Shown piece after piece: positions 7,726-16,263 of a DNA stretch of 64,000 bases. The position numbers and the translations under genes are program-made. Positions within the stretch are counted from its first letter, which is position 1, and every line of letters begins with the position of its first letter. The DNA is from Streptomyces sp. NBC_01294 (GTDB lineage: Bacteria; Actinomycetota; Actinomycetes; Streptomycetales; Streptomycetaceae), in the NCBI RefSeq assembly GCF_035917235.1, contig NZ_CP108423.1, positions 6,973,501 through 7,037,500 of the forward strand, in the 5' to 3' direction. Under the pieces are notes generated by a model. It did not search any database and was not told the origin of the DNA. It saw nothing but the letters and a program-made list of their open reading frames with translations.

Positions 7726-10700
7726 CTAGGGCGTGTCCTTCGGGCCGGCTCCCTTCCGCAGGCGGTCGATCGTCTTCAGGCGCGCCCCGACGTCCAGGTT
7801 CCACAGCCGCACCGTGCCGTCCGTGCTGCTGCTGGCCACCGTCCGCCCGTCGGGGGCGAAGGCGACGCCCCACACCGCGTTCTCATGGCCGGACAGGGCG
7901 GCCGCCGTCCGCCGGCCCGCCACGTCCCACAGCCGCACCGTGCGGTCGTTGCCGCTGCTGGCGAGCGTGCGGCCGTCGGGGGAGAAGGCGATGCCCCGCG
8001 CGGAGCCGGTGTGGCCGGCCAGCGCCGCCTCGAAGCGGTGGCGGCGCGCGTCCCACAGCCGTACGGTCCCGTCGTTGCCGCTGCTGGCGAGGGTCCGTCC
8101 GTCCGGGCTGTAGGCCACCCCCCGTACCGCGCCCGTGTGTCCGGTGAGGGCGGCCAGCGCGCGGCGCCCGGCGACGTCCCAGAGACGGACCGTCAGATCG
8201 TCGCCGGCGCTCGCCAGGGTGCGTCCGTCCGGGCTGAACGCCACGTCGTTGGCGAAGTCCGTGTGTCCGGTGAGGACGGCGAGCGGGCGGCGCTCGGCCA
8301 CGTCCCACAGCCGTACGGTGCCGTCGGAGCCGGCCGAGGCCAGCGTCCGCCCGTCGGGGGCGAAGGCCACCGAGAACACGGTCCCGCCCTGGCCGGTCAA
8401 GGTGGCGGACGCGGTGCGCGCCGCGGTGTCCCACAGCCGGATCGTGCCGTCGGAGCCGGCCGAGGCCAGGGTCCGCCCGTCCGGGGCGAAGGCCACCGAG
8501 AACACCGTCTCGCCGTGCCCCGAGAACATGGCCAGGACCCGGCGCTCCGCCACGTCCCACAGCCGCACCGCGTGATCGGCCTCCGCGGTGGCCAGCAGTC
8601 TGCCGTCCGGGCTGTACGCGGCGTGCCAGATCTCCGTGAACGGCCGCGAGGTCAGCACCGGCCCCCGCAGGTCCCACAGCACCACCGACTGGTCGAAACC
8701 GGCCGTGGCCAGCATCGCGCCACCGTTGTCCACCGCCACCCCGAGCACGTAGTCGGTGTGCCCGGCGAGCGTCGCCGTCAGCCGGCCGCCGGCCACGTCC
8801 CACAGCCGGGTCGTACCGTCGCCGCCCGCGCTGACGACCGTCGTCCCGTCCGGCGTGTAGGCGACGCCGTTGACGTCGTCGCTGTGTCCGGTCAGCGTGG
8901 CGGACGTCCGGCGGCCGGCCACGTCCCACAGCCGTACGGTCCGGTCGACGCCGCCCGTGGCGACCGTACGGCCGTCCGGGGCGAAGGCGGCCCCCAGCAC
9001 CTCGTCGGTGTGTCCGGTCAGGGCGGCCAGCGGACGGCCGTCCACCGGATCCCACAGCCGTACGGTCCGGTCGGCGCCGGCCGAGACCAGCGTGCGGCCG
9101 TCCGCGGCGTACGCCAGGGCGTTGACCCGCCCGGTGTGGCCGGCGAGGGACGCCCCGGCGCGGCCGTCCCCGGCGGTCTCCCACAGCCGGACCGTGCCGT
9201 CGGGGCAACCGATCGCCAGCGTCCGCCCGTCGGGCGCGAAGGCCACGGCCCGCGCGCCCGCCGTACTCGCGGGCAGGACCGCCCTCACGCGGTGGCCGTC
9301 GATGTCCCAGAGCCGGGCCGGCCCGTCCGTGGAGGTGGCCGCGAGGGTCCGCCCGTCGGGGCTGACGGCGACCGCGCGCACCCGGCCGGGCATGGTGAAG
9401 GTCGCCGTCGTCCGGCGGTCGGCCACCCGCCGCAGGGTCACCGTCCCGTCGGAACTGGCCGTCGCCAGCATGCCGTTGCCCGGCCCGAAGGCCACCGCGT
9501 TGACCGGCCCGCCGTGCCCGCCCAGGCGGGCGACGAACGGCTGGGACTGCGTGCTCAGCAGCGCCCCCCGCGCCTCGCTCGTCTCCGCCGTCCGGTACGC
9601 CTCCTCGGCGAGCAGCATGGAGGCCTCCGGCTGACCCGCGGCCAGCGCAGCGGACTGCAGGGCGAGCGCCCGCGAACGCGCGACGCGCTCCTGGCCGAGC
9701 GCGCCCGCGCGCTGCTGGTAGGCAAGGCCCCCGGCGCCCACGGCGAGGACCAGCAGGACGACGAGCGTGGCCAGCATCCGCTGCCGCACCCGCACCTGGC
9801 GCCCGGCCTGCCGCTCGCGGCTGTCCTGCGCGATCCGGCTTTCCCGGAGGAAGGCGGCCTCGCGGGGGCCGAGCCGGCTCCTGCCGTCGAGTTCGTCGGC
9901 CCAGGAGCGGGCGGTGTCCAGCCGGGTCCCGCGGTAGAGCGCCGACGGGTCGCGGCCCTCGCGCTCCCATTCGGCGGCCGCGTGGGCCAGTTGCTGGTGG
10001 ATCAGGAGCCCGGCCCGGTCGGCGCGGATCCAGCCGCGCAGCCGCGGCCAGGCGTGCAGCAGGGCCTCGTGGGTGATCTCGACGGTGTCGCTGTCCATGG
10101 TGATCAGGCGGGCCCGTACGAAGGCGTCGAGCGCGGCCGCGGCGGGGCCCGCGTCGACCAGTTGTTCCATCAGGGCGGTCCGGCTCATCCGCCGCCGCGT
10201 AGCCCCCGTACCGTCGGCGACGTGGACCAGCCGCACCAGGACGCGGCGGAGCGTGTTCTGCTCGGCCGGGTACAGCCGGGCGAACACCTCCTCGGCCGTG
10301 CGGGCGATCGCCCCCTGGATGCCGCCGGTCCGCTCGTACCCGGCGACGGTCAGGGTGGAGCCCTCGCGCTGGCGCCAGGTGGCCATCAGGGCGTGGGAGA
10401 CCAGGGGCAGCGCACCGGAGGGGATCCGGTCGGGCGGATCGTCGCGCAGGTCGACATCGCGCAGGCCGACGTCGCGCAGCAGCAGGGGGACCAGCCCCGC
10501 TTCGAGGCCGAGACCGGCGAGCTCCGCCGGCCGGGTGATCGACTCCCGGAGCTCCGCCAGGGACATCGGGGGCAGCACGAACAGCCCGCCGGTGAAGACC
10601 GGTGCCAGCTCCGGGAGGTCCAGGCAGTTCCCCGAGAAGTCGGCCCGTACGCCGAGCACCACGACGGCGGGATCGTGAGCGGCCGGCGCGGGACCGGAGA

Positions 10701-11571
10701 CGGCCAGCGCGCACAGCACCCGGACGAACGCGTGCCGCTCGTCCTCGTCGGAGCAGAGGGTGAACAACTCCTCGAACTGGTCGACGAGCAGCACCGGACG
10801 CAGCGGCGGCGGCCGCTGGTCGAGGGGGCCCGCCGGGGGACGGTCCGACAGCCGGTGGACGGCATCGAGCAGTGCGTGCGGCCGCTCCCGCAACTTCCGG
10901 GCGGTGAGGCCGAGATCGCCGCCCAGGACCTTCCCGGCGCAGTCGAGCAGCTCCTCCAGCGGATGCGCGGTGGGGGTGAACCGCACCACCGGCCACGTGG
11001 CGGCGCCCGGCATCGGGAAGCCGTCGCGCCGCAGAGCCGGTACGAGGCCGGCGTTCAGCAGGGAGGACTTGCCGGCGCCCGACGGGGCGACCAGCATCAG
11101 CGGGCCGCTGTCGATCCGCTCGAAGACCCGTTCGGCGAGCTCGGCCGTCGCCCGCTCCCGGCCGAAGAACCACCGTGCGTCCTGTGAGGTGAAGGCCGGC
11201 AGGCCGCGGTAGGGACACTCGCCGTCCGCCTGCGCCCCGGCGGGGGCGTCGCCGTCGCCATCGACACCGCCACCACCGCCGTCGGTGGCGGGCGGTTCCG
11301 TTTCGCGGACCATCCGCAGCAGTTCGCCTCCGGCCCGCAGGACGTCGTCGCAACGCCGCGCGACATCGACGGTGACCCGCTTCGAGCCCGTCTCGATCTT
11401 GCTGAGATAGCCCTTGCTGTAGTGCGTCTGGCGCGCGAGGTCCGCGAGGGACAGGCCGCGTTGCATCCGCAGACGTCTCAGCTGCGCGGGGAAGGGCGTC
11501 GCGATGTCGTCGGATTCGTGCTGGTGATCGGTCTTCCGCATGCGGTCCGGATCCCCCAAAACATCCCCCAT
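7726..11571 (-). CDS. HTH / STAND-type NTPase / TM / 14 x WD40 signalling protein
   Basis: 1281 residues. N-terminal XRE helix-turn-helix (about 28-85; SLADLARQTHYSKGYLSKIE), a Gly/Asp linker, then a STAND-like ATPase introduced by CPYRGLPAFTSQDARWFFGRE with Walker A PSGAGKSS (163-170) and Walker B LLVDQFEELF (261-270), the layout of the nSTAND1 family. A single hydrophobic helix near residues 597-617 follows and then fourteen WD40 repeats ending in forms of TVRLWDV, enough for two seven-bladed propellers. Probably membrane-anchored with the HTH/ATPase inside and the propellers on the other side, but topology is inferred. In-frame ATG at 11541 is an alternative start with GGGGGA upstream. Role in Streptomyces is unknown; STAND proteins include defence and developmental sensors. 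Confidence 0.88.
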   Translation of the reverse strand: MGDVLGDPDRMRKTDHQHESDDIATPFPAQLRRLRMQRGLSLADLARQTHYSKGYLSKIETGSKRVTVDVARRCDDVLRAGGELLRMVRETEPPATDGGGGGVDGDGDAPAGAQADGECPYRGLPAFTSQDARWFFGRERATAELAERVFERIDSGPLMLVAPSGAGKSSLLNAGLVPALRRDGFPMPGAATWPVVRFTPTAHPLEELLDCAGKVLGGDLGLTARKLRERPHALLDAVHRLSDRPPAGPLDQRPPPLRPVLLVDQFEELFTLCSDEDERHAFVRVLCALAVSGPAPAAHDPAVVVLGVRADFSGNCLDLPELAPVFTGGLFVLPPMSLAELRESITRPAELAGLGLEAGLVPLLLRDVGLRDVDLRDDPPDRIPSGALPLVSHALMATWRQREGSTLTVAGYERTGGIQGAIARTAEEVFARLYPAEQNTLRRVLVRLVHVADGTGATRRRMSRTALMEQLVDAGPAAAALDAFVRARLITMDSDTVEITHEALLHAWPRLRGWIRADRAGLLIHQQLAHAAAEWEREGRDPSALYRGTRLDTARSWADELDGRSRLGPREAAFLRESRIAQDSRERQAGRQVRVRQRMLATLVVLLVLAVGAGGLAYQQRAGALGQERVARSRALALQSAALAAGQPEASMLLAEEAYRTAETSEARGALLSTQSQPFVARLGGHGGPVNAVAFGPGNGMLATASSDGTVTLRRVADRRTTATFTMPGRVRAVAVSPDGRTLAATSTDGPARLWDIDGHRVRAVLPASTAGARAVAFAPDGRTLAIGCPDGTVRLWETAGDGRAGASLAGHTGRVNALAYAADGRTLVSAGADRTVRLWDPVDGRPLAALTGHTDEVLGAAFAPDGRTVATGGVDRTVRLWDVAGRRTSATLTGHSDDVNGVAYTPDGTTVVSAGGDGTTRLWDVAGGRLTATLAGHTDYVLGVAVDNGGAMLATAGFDQSVVLWDLRGPVLTSRPFTEIWHAAYSPDGRLLATAEADHAVRLWDVAERRVLAMFSGHGETVFSVAFAPDGRTLASAGSDGTIRLWDTAARTASATLTGQGGTVFSVAFAPDGRTLASAGSDGTVRLWDVAERRPLAVLTGHTDFANDVAFSPDGRTLASAGDDLTVRLWDVAGRRALAALTGHTGAVRGVAYSPDGRTLASSGNDGTVRLWDARRHRFEAALAGHTGSARGIAFSPDGRTLASSGNDRTVRLWDVAGRRTAAALSGHENAVWGVAFAPDGRTVASSSTDGTVRLWNLDVGARLKTIDRLRKGAGPKDTP

Positions 11572-11704
11572 GGCAATGCGCGCACAGACAGCGAGATGGC
11601 ACGGCCCAGGCTACAGCGGGGGTCCGACGGACGGTCGGACCTTCGGGCCGCAACCCCCGCACAGGGGGCGACGGTCCGGGTGGCGGGCTGGAGAGGGAGC
11701 GGCA

Positions 11705-12154
11705 GTGACGAGGGCGAGGCGCTGCCGACCGTGGCCGGCGGGCCGTCGGGTACCGGATCGTCAGGAACCGGATCGTCAGGAACCGGCGCCCCCGGCCGCA
11801 CCCGTGACCGTCGCCCGGGGGACCCTCATCAGCCACGAGCACAGCACCACGGGCGCGGCGGAGCTCATCCGGCTCCCCGACGGGTCTCACACCCTGCGCC
11901 TGGTGAACCTCGACACGAGAAACGGCCCGGACCTGCGGGTATGGCTGGCCGACGCGCCGGTGAAGGAGGGCGTGGCGGGCTGGCGCGTCTTCGACGATGG
12001 CAAGTACGTCAGCCTCGGCAAGCTCAAGGGCAACAAGGGGGACCAGAACTACCCCGTCCCCGCCGGCGTGAACGTGGCCGACTACACCAGCATCAGCATC
12101 TGGTGCGACCGCTTCGACGTCTCCTTCGGCGCGGCGAGCCTCACCTCCGTGTGA
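11705..12154 (+). CDS. DM13-domain protein, probably 5'-degraded
   Basis: 149 residues from GTG at 11705, preceded by GGAGAGGGAG. From about residue 40 it is a DM13 domain: GTLISHEHSTTGAAELIRL, TLRLVNLDTRNGPDLRVWL, KLKGNKGDQNYPVPA and SIWCDRFDVSFG with the conserved Cys. Relatives in Streptomyces normally carry an N-terminal membrane anchor and an acidic EALPT-type linker; here the first 30 residues are Arg-rich and unlike that, whereas the next reading frame over the same DNA reads DEGEALPTVAGGPSGTGSSG. A one-base indel in the C-rich run near 11795 would explain this. Either a shortened cytosolic variant or a pseudogene. DM13 function in bacteria is not established. Confidence 0.7.
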   Translation: MTRARRCRPWPAGRRVPDRQEPDRQEPAPPAAPVTVARGTLISHEHSTTGAAELIRLPDGSHTLRLVNLDTRNGPDLRVWLADAPVKEGVAGWRVFDDGKYVSLGKLKGNKGDQNYPVPAGVNVADYTSISIWCDRFDVSFGAASLTSV

Positions 12155-12228
12155 CGCGCCGCCCGGGCACCCTCCGGCGGCGTGTCCGGGCGCGCGACAC
12201 GCCGTACGGGCGGAGCTGATCCGGCGTC

Positions 12229-12242
12229 ACGCCGTACGGCGT
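12229..12242. promoter_or_regulatory. 14-bp perfect palindrome upstream of the beta-helix gene
   Basis: ACGCCGTACGGCGT is a perfect palindrome and a second GCCGTACGG occurs 30 bases upstream. It is about 120 bases before the start of the secreted beta-helix gene and just after the DM13 gene, so it could be an operator or part of a weak terminator. The remainder of 12155-12361 holds no gene I can support. Confidence 0.3.
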
Positions 12243-12361
12243 CACCCCGAGTGCGACGATCCACCCATCCGGCCGCCGAAATGCGGCCGTTTGCCCACGG
12301 GATGTATCCATCCGCTTACCCGGTGTGGCGAGAGGCCGTCATCGCCCATAACTTCGGCATC

Positions 12362-13459
12362 GTGACGAACCGACAACTCAAGTCCCTCACGTGCATCGCC
12401 GTCGTCATGGCCGCAGGCTTCGGTGTGTTTGCGCCACCCGCGTCCGCGGCCGGACACAGAGTGCACCCGGGCGACTCGATCCAGGACGCGGTGGACGCCG
12501 CACGACCGGGCGACATCATCACCGTCATGCCCGGCACCTACTACGAGAACGTACTGATCACGAAGCGGGTGACCCTGCGCGGGTGGGGAGCCCGGACGGT
12601 GATCAAGCCGCCCGCCACGAAGGCCGCGCCGGCCGACCCGGCCAAGCGGGCGGCGCACGCGCGGGCGGTCGCCGCCTGCTCGCAGGCCGACACCGGAATC
12701 TGCGTCATGGGGACGCCGGAGCGGCCCGTCGACGGAGTGAACATCCGTTCGCTGGCCGTCTCGGGCTTCAAGCGGAACGGAATCTGGGCCTCCTACACCG
12801 ACCGGCTGAGCGTCGAGCGGGTGATCTCCGAGAAGAACGGCACCTGGGGCATCGCCCAGGAGCGCTCCACCCGCGGGCAGTTCCGCGACAACCTCGCCCG
12901 CGACAACACCGAGTCGGGCATCTTCATCGCCAACACCGTCGAACGGGAGGGCGGCGCCACCGACACTCTCGGCGCCGTGGTCCGGGACAACACGCTCACC
13001 GGGAACCGGATCGGGGTCACGGTCAGGCGCGTCAGGAACCTCACCGTCAGCGCCAACACCCTCACCGGCAACTGCGGCGGCGTCTTCGTCGTGGGCGACG
13101 AGGGCGAGCCCGGTGCCGGGGACATGACCATCCGCGGCAACCGGATCCACGAGAACAACAAGTTCTGCAAGGGCAACAGCCGCCTCCCCGACATCCAGGG
13201 CGTCGGCATCGTCCTCACCGGGGCGGAGGAAACGATCGTGCGGGGGAACTCCATCCGCGGCAACGTCGGCTCCTCCCCGCTCTCGGGCGGAATCCTGCTC
13301 TTCAAGAGCTTCGTGGGCGCAACGAACACCGACAACGTCATCCGGGACAACGTCGTGCGGGACAACCGGCCGGCCGACCTGGCCAACCAGGGCGCCGGAA
13401 CGGGCAACCTGTTCCGCGACAACCGGTGCGAGACCTCCGTGCCGGCCGGGATGTGCTGA
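12362..13459 (+). CDS. Secreted right-handed parallel beta-helix protein
   Basis: Proposed start is GTG at 12362, giving 365 residues beginning VTNRQLKSLTCIAVVMAAG and a signal peptide ending PPASA-AG; an upstream open frame adds 60 residues without signal features. The mature part shows PbH1/NosD-like coils (DSIQDAVDAARPGDIITVMPGTYYENV; then repeats of the form DNxxxxNxIGV, RGNRIHENN, RDNVVRDN). Such proteins are surface or secreted carbohydrate-binding or lyase-like scaffolds. No Shine-Dalgarno is visible but CATAAC lies nine bases before the GTG, so the mRNA may be leaderless. Thirty-four bases separate it from the O-methyltransferase gene, so co-transcription is possible though functional linkage is unclear. 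Confidence 0.8.
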   Translation: MTNRQLKSLTCIAVVMAAGFGVFAPPASAAGHRVHPGDSIQDAVDAARPGDIITVMPGTYYENVLITKRVTLRGWGARTVIKPPATKAAPADPAKRAAHARAVAACSQADTGICVMGTPERPVDGVNIRSLAVSGFKRNGIWASYTDRLSVERVISEKNGTWGIAQERSTRGQFRDNLARDNTESGIFIANTVEREGGATDTLGAVVRDNTLTGNRIGVTVRRVRNLTVSANTLTGNCGGVFVVGDEGEPGAGDMTIRGNRIHENNKFCKGNSRLPDIQGVGIVLTGAEETIVRGNSIRGNVGSSPLSGGILLFKSFVGATNTDNVIRDNVVRDNRPADLANQGAGTGNLFRDNRCETSVPAGMC

Positions 13460-13493
13460 CCGTGTTCCCCCTCATCAGGAGAATCGAGGCCGT

Positions 13494-14585
13494 ATGACCA
13501 CGGTAAGTTCCACCAGCATCTCCACCACCCTCACCACCCCCACCACTCTCCCCGGCCCGATCCCCGCCGCGCACGGCCCCCAGCCGGGCATGCGGCTGCG
13601 CGAACTCGTCTTCGGGGCGGCCTGCGCCGCGGCCGTACGGGCGGCGGCCCGTCTCGGAGTGGCCGACGCCCTCGGCGAGGCGCCCGCCACCGCGGCCGAG
13701 CTCGCGGCGGCGTTGCAGTGCGAGCAGCAGCCCCTGCAGCGGCTGCTGCGCGCCCTGGCCTGCTACGGGATCTTCACGGAGACGGAGGACGGAACCTTCG
13801 TCCACACCGAGATGTCGCGGCTGCTGCGCGAGGACGATCCGCACAGCCTGCGCTACATCGCCCTGTGGTGCACGGAACCCTGGACCTGGCAGGTCTGGCC
13901 GCGGCTCGACGACGCCGTGCGGTCCGGCGGGAGCGTGTTCCAGGACGTGTACGGCAAGGGGTTCTTCGACCACCTGCACCAGGACGCGCACGAGTCGGCC
14001 CACGTGTTCAACCGGGCCATGACCACCTCCAGCATGCAGTCCGCACTGGACGTCGCGGACCTCCTCGACCTCACCGGCGTCTCGGTGGTCGCGGACATCG
14101 GCGGCGGCCAGGGGCACGTGCTGGCGAGCCTGCTGGAGAAGCACCCGACGGTACGCGGAGTCCTGCTCGACCTGCCGGGTGTGGTGGCGAAGGCCGACCC
14201 CCGGCTGCGCGAGGACGGTCAGCTCGCCGAACGGGCCGCCATGGTCCCCGGGGACTGCCGTCAGGCCATCCCGGTCGAGGCCGACATGTACATCATCAAG
14301 AACATCCTGGAATGGGACGACGAGAGCACCCGCAGGACCCTGGCGAACGTCGTCGCCGCGGCCCGACCCGGGGCCAGGGTCGTCGTGATCGAGAACCTGG
14401 TCGACGACTCCCCGTCGATGAAGTTCACCACGGCCATGGACCTGATGCTGCTGCTCAACGTCGGTGGCGCGAAGCACACCAAGCACAGCCTCTGCACCCG
14501 GATCGAGGACGCGGGACTGGTGATCGGCGAGATCCGTCCCGTCAACGCCTACCTGCACGCCTTCGAGTGCACCGTTCCCGGGTGA
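13494..14585 (+). CDS. SAM-dependent O-methyltransferase (polyketide type, TcmO-like)
   Basis: 363 residues. After a Thr/Ser-rich start (residues 1-25) comes a dimerisation winged helix (AARLGVADALGEAPATAAELAAAL) and a class I methyltransferase core with the SAM-binding loop VVADIGGGQGHVLA (about residue 200), LDLPGVV, GDCRQAIPVEADMYIIKNILEWDD and the late motif VVVIENLVDDS. This is the plant-type/TcmO/hydroxyneurosporene OMT family that methylates aromatic polyketide phenols. The ATG at 13494 has GAGG four bases away. It faces an acyl carrier protein gene and lies close to a polyketide hydroxylase, so tailoring of an aromatic polyketide is the best inference. Confidence 0.9.
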   Translation: MTTVSSTSISTTLTTPTTLPGPIPAAHGPQPGMRLRELVFGAACAAAVRAAARLGVADALGEAPATAAELAAALQCEQQPLQRLLRALACYGIFTETEDGTFVHTEMSRLLREDDPHSLRYIALWCTEPWTWQVWPRLDDAVRSGGSVFQDVYGKGFFDHLHQDAHESAHVFNRAMTTSSMQSALDVADLLDLTGVSVVADIGGGQGHVLASLLEKHPTVRGVLLDLPGVVAKADPRLREDGQLAERAAMVPGDCRQAIPVEADMYIIKNILEWDDESTRRTLANVVAAARPGARVVVIENLVDDSPSMKFTTAMDLMLLLNVGGAKHTKHSLCTRIEDAGLVIGEIRPVNAYLHAFECTVPG

Positions 14586-14612
14586 GCCCGGCCCACATAG
14601 GACCCAACGCCT

Positions 14613-14637
14613 CGAGACCGGCGCGGAGCCGGTCTCG
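14613..14637. terminator. Bidirectional hairpin terminator
   Basis: Perfect 10-bp stem CGAGACCGGC / GCCGGTCTCG with a GCGGA loop between the convergent O-methyltransferase and ACP genes. No T run, as is common in Streptomyces; position suggests it serves both strands. Confidence 0.75.
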
Positions 14638-14684
14638 GGGGCGTCGGCGTGGAGGCCGGGCGGTGTTTCGTCGGTCCGAACGCG

Positions 14685-14942
14685 TCAGGTTCCGGTCGTC
14701 AGGGCGTTGTTGACGAGGTCGAGGAACTCACGCGGCGACTTGCACCGGTCCGCGTCGGCGGGCAGGGGCCGGCTGTGCCGGTTCTCCAGCTCGCCGACGA
14801 TGCCGAGGAGTCCGAGGGAGTCGAGTCCCCACTCGTCGAAGCCCGAGTCGGGGCGGCTCGCCATGACGGCGGGGTCGACGGTGATGCCGGCGCCCTTCTT
14901 CATCAGGGCGGCCAGTTCTTCCATGGTCAGTCGATCGGTCAT
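14685..14942 (-). CDS. Acyl carrier protein (type II polyketide)
   Basis: 85 residues from the ATG at 14942, chosen over the one at 14951 because GAGGAG is nine bases before the former and abuts the latter. The phosphopantetheine site is FDEWGLDSLGLLGIVGELE with the DSL serine; length and the C-terminal SPREFLDLVNNAL helix are typical of aromatic polyketide ACPs. It follows the SchA/CurD-like gene by 13 bases on the same strand, the order seen in spore-pigment (whiE-like) clusters, but the ketosynthase alpha and beta genes that should accompany it are absent from the window. Confidence 0.9.
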   Translation of the reverse strand: MTDRLTMEELAALMKKGAGITVDPAVMASRPDSGFDEWGLDSLGLLGIVGELENRHSRPLPADADRCKSPREFLDLVNNALTTGT

Positions 14943-14955
14943 GTCGGACATCTCC

Positions 14956-16116
14956 TCAGGCTGGTGCCGGCGTGCGCCGGTCGGTGATCAGGCGCATCTC
15001 AGAGCGCGCGAGGAACCGTGAGATCTCCTCGTCCGTCGTGGGGACGCCGTCCTTGGCGCTGTCGAGCAGCCGGGCCAGCACGGCCGCCTTGTGGCCGCCC
15101 TCGACGCCGAGCGACAGGGCGGGACGGGCGTCGAGCGGTCCGCGCATGTCGAGGAGCCGGACGACGATGTCGTCGCGCTGGAAGACCGTGCTGCCCTCGA
15201 TGGGGCTCGTCGGGTCGTCCACGGCCGCCTCGCCCTGGGTGGCGAGCAGCCGGGCGAGTTCCATGCCGCAGCCGTTCTTCGCGGGGTAGAACAGCGCGTG
15301 CCGCCCGAGTTCCGCGTGCTCGCGGCCGCCGGCCGCCACGTGGTGCACCGCCGGGAGCGCCGCACGCGTGAAGAACATCCGGGCGGAGCCGGGGTCACTG
15401 AGGTCCCGGTCCTGCTCCAGGTACGGGTTGATGGCCTCCTCCAGCTTCCGGACCTCGGGCTGCATGGCCACGTGGCGCAATGCCGCGAGGAGGTCGCCCT
15501 CCACCTCGACCGCCCGTACGACGCGGTTGCCGTGCATGAAGAGGGAGGTGCGGCGCAGCCGGGTGCTGTCGTCGACCTGGGCCTGCGGGGAGGCGTACCC
15601 GGCCAGCAGCTCCGCCACCTCGGGCTCGCTGCCCGGCTTGACGGTGAAGGTGAGGGCGTGGCGGACCACGCCGTCCCCGCGCCGCGGAGCGATCTGCAGG
15701 CCCTCGGCCCGATCCGCGAAGTGCGTGGAAGGGGAGGACGAGCGGGGGACGGTGGTGGCCAGGGGCACCGGGTCCTTGCTGGTCTCCCGCAGCACGCTGA
15801 AACGCAGTGAGCGGGTGTCGCGTACGCAGCCGTGGAGCGGCTGCACCGACGCGACGTGGTCCTCGCTGTTGACCCAGGCCAGGAACCGCGGTGCGCTCTC
15901 CCATTCGCTGGTGATCAGCCACTGGGAGGGATTCTCGATCGACTGGCACAACTCGTCGCTGATGTGTCCGGGGACGGAGGACACCTGCTTGCGGAGATGC
16001 TCGTAGACCTCCAGGAACTGGTTCTGCGCACCGTCGTACAGATCCAGCAGCAGCACGACCCGAAGCCTCGAGCCGTCGAAGGCGGACTGGGATATCCGTT
16101 CCGACAAGGTTGTCAT
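14956..16116 (-). CDS. SchA/CurD-like spore-pigment biosynthesis protein with ABM-type domains
   Basis: 386 residues; AAGGAG precedes the ATG. It contains three ferredoxin-like antibiotic-monooxygenase (ABM) type segments: residues about 15-110 (LRVVLLLDLYDGAQNQFLEVYEHL, PGHISDELCQS, SQWLITSEW), 150-235 (ALTFTVKPGSEPEVAELLAGY) and 275-370 (HALFYPAKNGCGMELARLL). This repeated arrangement is that of the SchA/CurD/WhiE-associated proteins in spore pigment clusters, whose precise reaction is unresolved. It is the first gene of a two-gene unit with the ACP and diverges from a FAD hydroxylase, again as in whiE-type loci. Assignment rests on fold pattern and context; catalytic residues were not identified. 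Confidence 0.8.
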   Translation of the reverse strand: MTTLSERISQSAFDGSRLRVVLLLDLYDGAQNQFLEVYEHLRKQVSSVPGHISDELCQSIENPSQWLITSEWESAPRFLAWVNSEDHVASVQPLHGCVRDTRSLRFSVLRETSKDPVPLATTVPRSSSPSTHFADRAEGLQIAPRRGDGVVRHALTFTVKPGSEPEVAELLAGYASPQAQVDDSTRLRRTSLFMHGNRVVRAVEVEGDLLAALRHVAMQPEVRKLEEAINPYLEQDRDLSDPGSARMFFTRAALPAVHHVAAGGREHAELGRHALFYPAKNGCGMELARLLATQGEAAVDDPTSPIEGSTVFQRDDIVVRLLDMRGPLDARPALSLGVEGGHKAAVLARLLDSAKDGVPTTDEEISRFLARSEMRLITDRRTPAPA

Positions 16117-16263
16117 CGTTCACACTCCTTCGAGACCACACGGTCGCCACGGGGCGGCGCCACCCGAACCGATCGTTGTCCCGTAATCCCTGCGGCGCGA
16201 GAGGGGAGAACCAAGCGGGTGAACGGGCGAGGGAACCGCCCTCGCACAGGGCATGGAAGAGCC

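Noticed and set aside
7885..11187. Open frame of 1100 codons on the plus strand opposite the WD40 gene
   Set aside because: It is a shadow: the product is a repetitive GVAGQ/PQPYG pattern, a mirror of the WD40 codons. The minus-strand protein has consistent motifs.
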